A DNA stretch of 14,958 nt from an uncultured Acetatifactor sp. (GTDB taxonomy: Bacteria; Bacillota; Clostridia; Lachnospirales; Lachnospiraceae): NCBI GenBank assembly GCA_910578995.1, contig CAJTSY010000003.1:86601-101558 (forward strand). The letters are read 5' to 3'. The notes under the pieces are model-generated. The model ran no database searches and had not been told where the DNA came from. It was given only the letters and a program-made list of their open reading frames with translations. A program made the position numbers and the translations under genes. Positions 8,225-14,958 of this stretch are shown here, in pieces (within the stretch, counting starts at the first letter, position 1; the number at the start of each line of letters is the position of its first letter).

Positions 8225-9946
8225 ATGAGTTTTATGGATGAATTCAATTTCTGGCTGCAGGATGATTACTTTGACCAGGCTACCAAGGATGAGCTTCTGG
8301 CCATCAAAGAGGACAAGGGGGAGATCGAGGAGAGATTTTACAAGGAGTTGGAGTTCGGCACCGGGGGCCTGAGGGGCGTCATCGGTGCGGGCACCAACCG
8401 GATGAACATATACACGGTGCGGAAAGCCACCCAGGGCCTGGCTAATTTTATTCTGAAGAACGGGACCCAGGACAAGGGCGTGGCCATCGCCTACGATTCC
8501 AGGCGGATGTCCCCCGAGTTCGCGGATGTGGCTGCGCTGTGCCTGGCCGCCAACGGCATCAAGGCCTATGTGTTTGACGCCCTCCGCCCCACCCCGGAAC
8601 TTTCCTTTGCCCTGCGCACTCTGGGCTGTACCGCAGGTATCGTAGTGACCGCAAGCCACAATCCTCCTGAATACAATGGCTATAAGGTGTACTGGGAGGA
8701 CGGCGCACAGGTGACCGCTCCCTATGACAGGCAGATCATTGAGGAAGTGAAGGCCATCAAGGATTACCATACCGTGAAGAGCATGGACAAGGCCGAAGCA
8801 CAGGAGAAGGGGCTGTATCAGGTGATCGGCAAGGAAATCGACGACGCTTACATGGCTGAACTGAAGAAGCAGATCATCCATCCGGAAGTGATTGCCCAGG
8901 TGGCCGACGATATCAAGATTGTATACACCCCTCTGTGCGGTACCGGAAATGTTCCCGCAAGGCGCATCCTGTCCGAGCTTGGCTTCAAGCATGTGTATGT
9001 GGTACCCGAGCAGGAGAACCCGGATCCCAACTTTACCACCCTGGAGTATCCCAATCCCGAGGATCCCAAGGCGTTTACCTACGCGCTGCGCCTGGCAAAG
9101 GAGAAGGATGCGGACATCGTGCTGGCCACAGACCCGGATGCAGACCGTCTGGGTGTATATGCCAAGGATTCCAAGACCGGGGAGTATGTGTCCTTCACCG
9201 GCAATATGTCCGGCATGCTGATCGCGGAGTACATTCTGCGGGAGAGAACCGCTACCAATACCATGCCTGAAAATCCGGCCCTTGTAACCACCATCGTTAC
9301 GACGAATATGACCAGGCCCATTACCCAGACCTACGGGGTGAAGCTCATTGAGGTGCTCACAGGCTTCAAGTTTATCGGCGAGCAGATCAAGCTCTTCGAG
9401 AGAAGCGGCAGCAATAATTACGTATTCGGCCTGGAGGAAAGCTACGGATGTCTGGCCGGAACCCACGCCAGGGACAAGGATGCCATCGTGGCCGTGATGT
9501 GCCTCTGCGAAGTGGCTGCCTACTGCAAGAAGCATGGCAAGACCCTGTGGGATATGATGCTGGATACCTATGAGAAATACGGCTATTATAAAGAGTCCCA
9601 GTACACCATCACCCTGAAGGGCATCGACGGCTCCAGGCAGATCGCGGAGATCATGGATAAGCTCCGCCAGAATCCGCCCAAGGCCTTCGGCGAGCGTCAG
9701 GTGCTGAAGTTCAGGGATTACGATACGGACCGCCTTGTGGATATGGTTACGGGAGAAGAGGGCAAGACCGGCCTGCCGAAGTCAAATGTACTTTATTTCG
9801 AACTTCCCGACGACGCATGGTGCTGTGCCCGTCCTTCCGGAACAGAGCCCAAGATCAAGTTCTATATGGGCGTGAAGGGGACGAGTCTTGAGGATGCCCA
9901 GGAGAAGCTGGCGCAGCTGACAGAGGATCTGAAGGCCGTGCTGTAA
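8225..9946 (+). CDS. Phosphoglucomutase/phosphomannomutase (alpha-D-phosphohexomutase)
   Basis: Cytoplasmic enzyme interconverting hexose 6-phosphate and 1-phosphate, mainly glucose and possibly mannose, feeding UDP-glucose and related donors for glycan synthesis. All four family motifs are present: the phosphoserine loop TASHNPPEYNGYK with Ser144, the metal loop DPDADR (303-308), the sugar loop EESYG (404-408), and the phosphate-binding RPSGTEPK (536-543). The 573-residue length matches Firmicute PgcA-type enzymes. The frame opens earlier at an ATG at 8147, but AGGAG (8213-8217) lies 7 bases before 8225. The extra 26 residues are basic and unlike the family, and the promoter overlaps 8147, so I chose 8225. 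The gene is a single-gene unit: own promoter, strong terminator. The glucose/mannose preference cannot be settled from sequence. Confidence 0.95.
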   Translation: MSFMDEFNFWLQDDYFDQATKDELLAIKEDKGEIEERFYKELEFGTGGLRGVIGAGTNRMNIYTVRKATQGLANFILKNGTQDKGVAIAYDSRRMSPEFADVAALCLAANGIKAYVFDALRPTPELSFALRTLGCTAGIVVTASHNPPEYNGYKVYWEDGAQVTAPYDRQIIEEVKAIKDYHTVKSMDKAEAQEKGLYQVIGKEIDDAYMAELKKQIIHPEVIAQVADDIKIVYTPLCGTGNVPARRILSELGFKHVYVVPEQENPDPNFTTLEYPNPEDPKAFTYALRLAKEKDADIVLATDPDADRLGVYAKDSKTGEYVSFTGNMSGMLIAEYILRERTATNTMPENPALVTTIVTTNMTRPITQTYGVKLIEVLTGFKFIGEQIKLFERSGSNNYVFGLEESYGCLAGTHARDKDAIVAVMCLCEVAAYCKKHGKTLWDMMLDTYEKYGYYKESQYTITLKGIDGSRQIAEIMDKLRQNPPKAFGERQVLKFRDYDTDRLVDMVTGEEGKTGLPKSNVLYFELPDDAWCCARPSGTEPKIKFYMGVKGTSLEDAQEKLAQLTEDLKAVL

Positions 9947-9958
9947 CAGAGAATGTGG

Positions 9959-9995
9959 AATCCCCGGAAGGGCTGTATGCTTCCGGGGATTTTTT
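9959..9995 (+). terminator. Intrinsic terminator after the phosphohexomutase gene
   Basis: AATCCCCGGAAG (9959-9970) and CTTCCGGGGATT (9980-9991) form a perfect 12-bp stem with a 9-base loop, and the T-run at 9990-9995 follows directly. It begins 12 bases after the stop codon. This is a textbook Rho-independent terminator separating the mutase from the next transcription unit. Confidence 0.93.
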
Positions 9996-10091
9996 AGTAC
10001 AAATTCAATTTCTTCGTATTCGTTAAAATTTCTGTCGTAGCATAGGCGGTTATCTTCTTACGCGTTTCTTGACCCTTCGAAAAACGGGAGC

Positions 10092-10120
10092 TTGTCTTTG
10101 GGTTGAATCTGACGTATACT
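10092..10120 (+). promoter_or_regulatory. SigA-type promoter of the small-protein/glycosyltransferase operon
   Basis: TTGTCT (10092-10097) and TATACT (10115-10120) are spaced by exactly 17 bases. The start of transcription would be near 10127, leaving a short leader that carries the ribosome binding site GGGAAGGAGGA. It lies between a strong terminator and the first gene of the next unit, as expected. The AT-rich stretch from 9996 to about 10080 shows no gene I can support. Confidence 0.75.
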
Positions 10121-10145
10121 GATAAGAAGGGAAGGGAGGAAGCCT

Positions 10146-10538
10146 ATGAAGGGAAAAAAATGGCTGGCAGCAGCAGGAGTTCTGGTTTCGCTCTGTATTT
10201 TGGCGGGCGTGGTGTGGTTTTGGGTGCCAGTCCGGGCGGATACAGGGATTTATATAGCGGCGGACGAACCAATTGTCATCTTTCATGGGGGCGCGGGGGA
10301 GCCTGTGGTGATGCGGACCGGCGAAGGAAACAGTAAAATGTTTCAAAAGCTGCGCACAGGCGACAAGATACTGGTGTTTCATGACGGCAGAATGATGCTG
10401 TCCTATCCGGCGCAGCTGAATGTGTTTTTCTGCATACGGCTGAAAAAGGGGGAGAGCTCTGACCTTCCTGAGGGAGTCCTTAAATCCCTGGAAGAGATTG
10501 GGTGGATTCGGGGAGGCAGCTTTGGGAAGGGTGAATAA
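10146..10538 (+). CDS. Small exported or membrane-anchored protein of unknown function
   Basis: I do not recognise a named family. The protein has 130 residues. MKGKK is followed by a hydrophobic stretch at about 6-28, and VRA before Asp32 would suit signal peptidase I, so it is either secreted or held by one N-terminal helix. Cys17 is not in a lipobox because hydrophobic residues continue past it. The rest looks beta-rich, with GDKILVFHDG and SYPAQ, a layout I loosely associate with small OB-like exported Firmicute proteins (DUF3221/YobA type); that is a weak resemblance. GGAAGGAGGA lies 5 bases before the ATG, a very strong ribosome binding site, and a good promoter lies just upstream. Its 3' end overlaps the following glycosyltransferase gene, so the two are co-transcribed and probably translationally coupled. 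Whether it acts in glycan assembly or is only a passenger is unknown. Confidence 0.75.
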   Translation: MKGKKWLAAAGVLVSLCILAGVVWFWVPVRADTGIYIAADEPIVIFHGGAGEPVVMRTGEGNSKMFQKLRTGDKILVFHDGRMMLSYPAQLNVFFCIRLKKGESSDLPEGVLKSLEEIGWIRGGSFGKGE

Positions 10539-11952
10539 GGCAAATCTGAAAAAAACACTATATTATTTGAAGCGGAACGGTATTCGGAAAACCTGGTATG
10601 CCATTCTGGAACGCCTGGAGGAAAGAAGGCGGCCTTATGTGTGGGTTCCGCCGGCCAGGGAAGAGCTGGGGGCACAGCGCACTTCCTGGAGGGAAGGGGG
10701 GCCGGCCCCTACTTTCAGCATCCTGGTTCCCCTGTACAGGACGAAGCCGCAGTATCTGAGGGAACTGGTGGAGTCAGTCCGCTGTCAGACCTATCCGAGG
10801 TGGGAGCTGATTCTGGCAGACGCAACGGAGGACGACAGCGTGGAACGGATCCTGCGGAACTGGGAGGACGTGGAGCATGCCCGGAGGATCCGCTATATTC
10901 GCCTGGCGGAAAACGCGGGGATTTCCGAGAATACCAACCAGGCCCTTCTCTATGCCACAGGAGACTATGCGGGACTCTTGGATCATGACGATATCCTGAC
11001 GGAGAATGCCCTTCATGAAATGGCGGCGGCCATTGAGGCGGGGACGCGCCGGGGAAAAAGGCCCCGGATGCTGTATTCCGACGAAGACAAGTGCAATGGC
11101 GACCGAAGTGAATACTACGAACCGAATTTTAAGGAGGATTTTAATCTGGACCTTCTGCTGAGCAATAATTATATCTGCCATTTTCTGGTGATGGAGAGGG
11201 AGCTGATGCAGAAAATCAAACTCCGCAGGGAATACGAGGGGGCACAGGATTATGATCTGGTGCTCAGGGCAGCCTGGGCGCTGAGGGAAGAGGAGGATGC
11301 CATTGTGCACGTTCCCAGGGTGCTGTACCACTGGAGATGCCACACCGGCTCCACCGCGGAGAATCCCCGAAGCAAGCTGTATGCCTATGAAAACGGGCGG
11401 CGGGCCATTCAGGAATTTGTGCGGCGGGCGGGATGGCAGGCGCAAGTTCTGGACACTGACCATGTGGGTTTTTATAAGCTCAGTTACCAGGGGGATATCT
11501 TCCGGATCAGGACAGATGTGGGCGCAGTGGGAGGCAGGCTGGTAAGAAAGGGCAAAACAGTGGGGGGAAGACTGCTGCAGGCAGGCGAGCGGCCCGGCGG
11601 CGCCCTGCCGCATGGCGTAGAGGCTGGCGGCGCCCCGGCACGGGAAGGGGAGGTGTTGTACAAAAATCTGCCGGTGCATTACAGCGGCTACCTTCACCGG
11701 GCGCAGCTGCCCCAGGATGCCTGTGCGGTGGACATCCGGAACATCCGGGTGCGCCCGGAATGCAGAGAGCTGTTCCGGCAGGTTGTGGGGGTGGAGTACG
11801 GGACTGTCCCCGGGGGAGAGATATTTGACGCTTCCCTTCTGCCCGCAGGCTGCGGCATCCGGCAGGTTAGCCTGGAGCTGGGAAGGGCGCTGCGGGCTGC
11901 GGGATACCGGATCCTGTATCTTCCGGAAAAGGAATTTGACAGGAAAATCTGA
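10522..11952 (+). CDS. Family 2 glycosyltransferase with a decayed second domain
   Basis: Cytoplasmic GT-A glycosyltransferase for polysaccharide assembly. An N-terminal module (LKKTLYYLKRNG onward) leads to domain A at about residue 64 (TFSILVPLY), with DHDD at 154-157 and QDYD at 242-245, so one active site looks intact. At about residue 327 the sequence runs FRIRTDVGAVGG, joining what in the 32-2074 protein are the end of domain A and the second half of domain B. Some 145 residues, including the NND motif, are missing, and the remaining tail is poorly conserved and ends early, lacking the usual C-terminus. The start is uncertain: TTG at 10522 sits 5 bases after GGGGAGG (10510-10516); GTG at 10531 is the alternative and TTG at 10498 is less likely. 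It overlaps the small upstream gene. Probably functional with a single transferase domain, but decay is possible. Confidence 0.82.
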   Translation: MGRVNKANLKKTLYYLKRNGIRKTWYAILERLEERRRPYVWVPPAREELGAQRTSWREGGPAPTFSILVPLYRTKPQYLRELVESVRCQTYPRWELILADATEDDSVERILRNWEDVEHARRIRYIRLAENAGISENTNQALLYATGDYAGLLDHDDILTENALHEMAAAIEAGTRRGKRPRMLYSDEDKCNGDRSEYYEPNFKEDFNLDLLLSNNYICHFLVMERELMQKIKLRREYEGAQDYDLVLRAAWALREEEDAIVHVPRVLYHWRCHTGSTAENPRSKLYAYENGRRAIQEFVRRAGWQAQVLDTDHVGFYKLSYQGDIFRIRTDVGAVGGRLVRKGKTVGGRLLQAGERPGGALPHGVEAGGAPAREGEVLYKNLPVHYSGYLHRAQLPQDACAVDIRNIRVRPECRELFRQVVGVEYGTVPGGEIFDASLLPAGCGIRQVSLELGRALRAAGYRILYLPEKEFDRKI

Positions 11953-11995
11953 CACTGGCCAGGCAGCCCTGTGCCTGTTATTACAACCGGAGAAC

Positions 11996-12131
11996 ATCCT
12001 GTACGGGAAACCATGCAGAACCGGAAGCCGTGCGGAACGGGAAGTCATGCGGAACCGAAAGTCGTGCGGAACTGAAATCTATGCGGAACCGAAAGCCATT
12101 TATAACTGAAAGGCATACAGAATCGGCAGGG
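11996..12131. repeat. Array of degenerate 17-bp tandem repeats (about 8 units)
   Basis: Seven consecutive 17-base units run without gaps from 12013 to 12131, starting at 12013, 12030, 12047, 12064, 12081, 12098 and 12115. The consensus is RTGCGGAACCGAAAGYC. The central five are close matches and the last two are more diverged. An eighth, weaker unit (11 of 17 matches) precedes them at 11996-12012. The unit is not a multiple of three and lies between two genes, so it is not a protein repeat. It begins 43 bases after the preceding glycosyltransferase stop and ends just before the ribosome binding site of the next gene. It is not CRISPR-like: there are no spacers. Function unknown; slippage-prone arrays of this kind often vary in copy number. 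Confidence 0.88.
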
Positions 12132-12142
12132 AAAGGAAAGAC

Positions 12143-13117
12143 ATGTGCGAAATAACGATAATCATTCCAAATTATAACGGAGCCGGATTCCTGAAGGACT
12201 GTCTGGAGTCCCTGGAAAACCAGGAGGAGGCCCCCGCATTCCGTACCCTGGTGGTGGACAACGGCTCCGCGGACGGAAGCCTGCGGCTGCTGACAGAGCA
12301 TTTTCCCGGCGTGGAAGTGATCCCCCTGACGGAAAATACCGGTTTCTGCCATGCCGTAAACGTGGGAATCCAGGCAGCGGACACGCCCTATGTCCTTCTG
12401 CTCAACAATGACACAAAGGCAGAACCCCGTTTTGTGCGGGCGCTGTATGACGCCATGGAGGCCCGGCCGGAGGCTTTTGCCGTCAGCGCCGGGATGCTGA
12501 TGTGGGATAATCCGGCTTTGCTTGACGATGCGGGGGACCGGTACTGTGTCCTGGGCTGGGCATACGGACGGGGTAAGGGCAGACCTGCCGCGGCTTACGG
12601 ACGGGGGACGGAGGTTTTTTCCGCCTGCGGGGGCGCTGCCATCTACAGGAAAAGCATTCTGGAGGAAATCGGCCTTTTCGACGAAAACCATTTTGCCTAT
12701 CTGGAGGATCTGGACATAGGCTACCGGGCCAGGCTCCATGGCTGCCGCAGCTACTACGAGCCGGAGGCCAGGGTGCTTCATTACGGCAGCGCCTCCAGCG
12801 GATCCCGCTATAATGAGTGGAAGACCGGACTGGCGGCGGAGAACTCGGTGTATGTCATTGCAAAGAACATGCCCCTGTTCCAGTGGATTTGGAATTTCCC
12901 TTTTCTGACCGCGGGTTTCCTTATCAAATTCTTATTTTTTTGTAAAAAAGGGATGGGAAGGCCCTACCTGAAGGGACTGTGGAGGGGGCTGCGGAAATCC
13001 TGCTCGAAGTCCGGACGGGAAAGGAAAGTGGCGTTCCGGTGGAATTTTCTCAGGCATTACCTGGCCGTTCAGTGGCAGCTCTATGTCAATACCCTGAGAC
13101 TTCTTAAGAAATCTTAA
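12143..13117 (+). CDS. Family 2 glycosyltransferase (rhamnosyltransferase-like)
   Basis: Membrane-associated or cytoplasmic GT-A enzyme expected to transfer one sugar to the growing lipid-linked repeat unit. It opens directly with the donor-binding strand (ITIIIPNYNG), then VVDNGSADGS, ENTGFCHAVN, NNDT at 88-91 (metal-binding DxD equivalent) and EDLDIGYR starting at 188, the pattern of RfbF/WbbL-type enzymes often annotated as rhamnosyltransferases. A hydrophobic stretch at about 249-272 and a very basic tail suggest membrane contact. The length of 324 residues is normal for single-domain members. AGGA (12134-12137) is 5 bases before the ATG and abuts the last unit of the 17-bp repeat array. 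The sugar specificity is not determined by these motifs. It is probably read from the promoter at 10092, since none is seen in the gap. Confidence 0.92.
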   Translation: MCEITIIIPNYNGAGFLKDCLESLENQEEAPAFRTLVVDNGSADGSLRLLTEHFPGVEVIPLTENTGFCHAVNVGIQAADTPYVLLLNNDTKAEPRFVRALYDAMEARPEAFAVSAGMLMWDNPALLDDAGDRYCVLGWAYGRGKGRPAAAYGRGTEVFSACGGAAIYRKSILEEIGLFDENHFAYLEDLDIGYRARLHGCRSYYEPEARVLHYGSASSGSRYNEWKTGLAAENSVYVIAKNMPLFQWIWNFPFLTAGFLIKFLFFCKKGMGRPYLKGLWRGLRKSCSKSGRERKVAFRWNFLRHYLAVQWQLYVNTLRLLKKS

Positions 13118-13163
13118 GAAACAGCTTCATAAATTCCTAAGTTGTTTTTTTTATTATTATATT
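13113..13163 (+). promoter_or_regulatory. AT-rich gap: weak hairpin with T-run and possible promoter
   Basis: CTTAAGAA (13113-13120) can pair with TTCCTAAG (13134-13141) with one mismatch, and a run of eight T (13145-13152) follows, a weak terminator or attenuator. The tract then gives -10-like TATATT (13158-13163) about 20 bases before the priming transferase's ribosome binding site, but no good -35 box. TCTTAAGAAA also occurs twice in direct tandem (13102-13121). A break in the transcription unit here is plausible, not shown. Confidence 0.3.
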
Positions 13164-13188
13164 GTAAGGTATACCGTAGGTGGCGCTT

Positions 13189-14595
13189 ATGATAAAAGAC
13201 AATCAGAAAGTATTTAACCGGTTGATGGTAATTCTGGATGCCGCCATTACGGCGGTATCTTTTATGCTAGCCTATTTTTTCAAATTTTATGTTTTGGAGG
13301 ACGGGCCGGGGATCGGTGTGCTGCCTGCAGGGGAATATGTCATGCTGCTGCCCTTCATCGTTCCCCTGTACATGCTTTTTTATTACGCCTGCAGTATGTA
13401 CGCGCCAAAGCGGACAGTGCGGCGGCGCTTTGAGATCTACGGGGTCATCAAGGCGAATACCATAGGGATCGTGGCCCTGATCATTATACTGTATATGATC
13501 GTAAGGGAGATAAACTATTCCCGTTCCGTTATGGCTTTTTTTTACTTTTTTAATGTGTTTTTCACCTCCTGCTTCCGGCTGCTTCTCCGCAAAGCCCTGC
13601 GCACCATCAGGAGCAAAGGATACAACCTGAAGCACATCCTTCTGGTGGGATATTCCCGGGCGGCGGAGGAGTACATTGACAGGCTTATGGACAACCCCCA
13701 GTGGGGATATGTGGCCTGCGGGATTCTGGATGACCATGTCCCTGCGGGAACTTTGTACAAAGGGGTAAAGGTGCTGGGGAGGCTGGCCAATCTGGAAGTG
13801 ATCCTTCCGGAGAATAAGCTGGACGAGATCGCCATCTCCCTGTCCCTGAAGGATTACCATTACCTGGAAAGCATCGTGGCGGTGTGTGAGAAATCCGGTG
13901 TTCACACGAAGTTTATACCGGACTACAATAGCGTCATACCAACAAAACCCTACACGGAGGATCTGATGGGGCTTCCGGTGATCAATATCAGATATGTGCC
14001 CCTGACAAACACGGGAAATATCATTATTAAAAGGATTGTGGATATTCTGGGGGCATTGTTCGGAATCGTGGTCACTTCACCCGTCATGCTGCTGGCGGCG
14101 GTGATGGTTAAGGCCACCAGTCCCGGCCCGGTTATTTTCAGACAGGAACGGGTGGGGCTCCACCAGAAGACATTCTACATGTACAAGTTCCGCAGCATGG
14201 AAAAGCAGTCCCCGCGGGAGGAGAAGAGGGCCTGGACCGTGCGGAATGACCCCAGGGTGACCCCGGTGGGAAAATTTCTGCGGCGCACCAGCATAGACGA
14301 GCTTCCCCAGCTTTTCAATATTTTAAAGGGAGATATGAGCCTGGTAGGGCCCAGGCCGGAACGACCGCTCTTTGTGGAAAAGTTCAAGGAAGAGATCCCC
14401 AGGTACATGGTAAAGCACCAGGTGCGCCCGGGACTCACGGGATGGGCCCAGGTAAACGGCCTGCGGGGGGATACATCCATCCGCAGGCGCGTGGAATACG
14501 ATCTCTATTATATAGAGAACTGGACCCTGGGATTTGACCTGAAAATAATCCTGATGACGTTTTTCACGGGATTTATCAATAAAAATGCTTATTAA
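13189..14595 (+). CDS. Priming polyprenyl-phosphate sugar-1-phosphate transferase (WbaP/CpsE/WcaJ-like)
   Basis: Integral membrane enzyme that starts repeat-unit synthesis by moving a sugar-1-phosphate (often glucose or galactose) from a UDP-sugar to undecaprenyl phosphate. Four hydrophobic segments occur at about 12-32, 44-66, 81-104 and 108-130, then a Rossmann-like region (KHILLVGYSR, 148-157). The bacterial sugar transferase core begins near KRIVD (281-285) with a hydrophobic segment to about 307. It includes YKFRSM, the catalytic pair Asp370-Glu371 (SIDELPQ), LVGPRPE (385-391) and RPGLTGWAQVNG. The length (468 residues) is typical. Start choice: the ATG at 13189 has AGG 8 bases upstream; an in-frame GTG at 13180 would add three residues and is the alternative. 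An LCP gene follows after 16 bases, so the two are likely co-transcribed. The sugar is not decidable here. Confidence 0.95.
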   Translation: MIKDNQKVFNRLMVILDAAITAVSFMLAYFFKFYVLEDGPGIGVLPAGEYVMLLPFIVPLYMLFYYACSMYAPKRTVRRRFEIYGVIKANTIGIVALIIILYMIVREINYSRSVMAFFYFFNVFFTSCFRLLLRKALRTIRSKGYNLKHILLVGYSRAAEEYIDRLMDNPQWGYVACGILDDHVPAGTLYKGVKVLGRLANLEVILPENKLDEIAISLSLKDYHYLESIVAVCEKSGVHTKFIPDYNSVIPTKPYTEDLMGLPVINIRYVPLTNTGNIIIKRIVDILGALFGIVVTSPVMLLAAVMVKATSPGPVIFRQERVGLHQKTFYMYKFRSMEKQSPREEKRAWTVRNDPRVTPVGKFLRRTSIDELPQLFNILKGDMSLVGPRPERPLFVEKFKEEIPRYMVKHQVRPGLTGWAQVNGLRGDTSIRRRVEYDLYYIENWTLGFDLKIILMTFFTGFINKNAY

Positions 14596-14611
14596 ATAAG
14601 GAGAAGGTATT

Positions 14612-14958
14612 ATGGCGACGGCAAAAAGAACAAGTTCCCAAAGGCATGCGGCAAAGCAGAAGAGGAAGCTGATTCTCTTCGGATTTGAAATTGTAATTAT
14701 CCTGATTATGGTGGCGGTACTGTACATGGTGATGAACAAAACCAGCGAAGGACCCAAGGTGGCCTATCTGGATCCGGAGAAACTGGCAATCCCCACGGAG
14801 GTGATTGAGAAGACGGAAGAGGGCGGCACCATGCATGGCTATATGAATGTGGCGCTGTTCGGCCTGGACGCCCAGACTGACAGCCAGCTCTACAAGGGAA
14901 GCCGTAGCGACAGCATTATGATTGCCAGCATTAATCTGGATACAGGTGATATCAGGCT
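14612..14958 (+). CDS. LytR-CpsA-Psr (LCP) family protein, 5' part only
   Basis: The gene runs off the window; 115 codons are visible. LCP proteins are membrane-anchored phosphotransferases that attach lipid-linked glycans to peptidoglycan on the outer face of the membrane. A basic N-terminus (QKRKL) precedes one transmembrane helix at about residues 20-41. The domain start is recognisable: MNVALFGLDAQ, then GSRSDSIMIASINLDTGDIR with Arg98 and Asp100 at the conserved pyrophosphate/metal-binding position. AAGGAG (14598-14603) is 8 bases before the ATG, and the gene starts 16 bases after the priming transferase stop. Its company with a priming transferase suggests the product of this locus is a wall-attached polysaccharide rather than a purely secreted one. 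Catalytic residues further downstream cannot be checked. Confidence 0.9.
   Translation, partial: MATAKRTSSQRHAAKQKRKLILFGFEIVIILIMVAVLYMVMNKTSEGPKVAYLDPEKLAIPTEVIEKTEEGGTMHGYMNVALFGLDAQTDSQLYKGSRSDSIMIASINLDTGDIR

Noticed and set aside
8129..9535. 468-codon open frame on the - strand opposite the mutase gene
   Set aside because: Same reason: it is the mirror of a gene with all four catalytic motifs and encodes no recognisable protein.
9996..10091. Riboswitch, small RNA or mobile-element remnant in the AT-rich stretch after the mutase terminator
   Set aside because: I see no conserved riboswitch core, no terminal inverted repeats and no transposase fragment; only the promoter at its far end is supported.
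11717..12109. 130-codon + strand frame running into the 17-bp array
   Set aside because: It overlaps the end of the glycosyltransferase in another frame, and the 17-base unit shifts frame at every copy, so no repeated peptide arises. No ribosome binding site was evident.
11996..12131. CRISPR array
   Set aside because: Units are contiguous with no unique spacers, only 17 bases long, and no cas genes are nearby.

Overview
The window looks like part of an exopolysaccharide or cell-wall polysaccharide locus from a Gram-positive Firmicute, most likely a gut Clostridia member (Lachnospiraceae-like). The evidence is a moderately high GC content, strong AGGAGG-type ribosome binding sites, SigA-type promoters, a soluble multi-PAS hybrid kinase, a partial LytR-CpsA-Psr gene, and no outer-membrane export genes. 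The genus is inference. All supported genes are on the + strand.

Layout. (1) 32-4805: a large two-domain family 2 glycosyltransferase, then a pair that probably O-acylates the glycan: an MBOAT membrane acyltransferase and a membrane-anchored SGNH-like protein. (2) 4806-8070: a clear promoter, overlapped by a dyad, drives a soluble hybrid histidine kinase/receiver with about five PAS-like modules. (3) 8071-9995: a phosphoglucomutase/phosphomannomutase transcribed from its own extended -10 promoter and closed by a textbook intrinsic terminator. (4) 10092-13117: a new promoter, a small exported protein of unknown function, an overlapping glycosyltransferase whose second domain is decayed, an array of 17-bp tandem repeats, and another family 2 glycosyltransferase. 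(5) 13118-14958: an AT-rich gap, then the priming polyprenyl-phosphate sugar-1-phosphate transferase and the start of an LCP gene, whose family attaches finished glycans to peptidoglycan.

Inferred pathway: the mutase supplies sugar-1-phosphate for nucleotide sugars, the priming enzyme loads the first sugar-phosphate onto undecaprenyl phosphate, the three glycosyltransferases extend the chain, the MBOAT/SGNH pair decorates it outside the cell, and the LCP protein anchors it. No flippase (Wzx), polymerase (Wzy) or chain-length regulator is present, so the locus continues beyond the window.

I found no convincing wholly new system. The most unusual items are the 17-bp tandem array (11996-12131), the internally deleted glycosyltransferase just before it, the dyad-embedded kinase promoter, and the cysteine-bearing multi-PAS kinase with no partner regulator in view.
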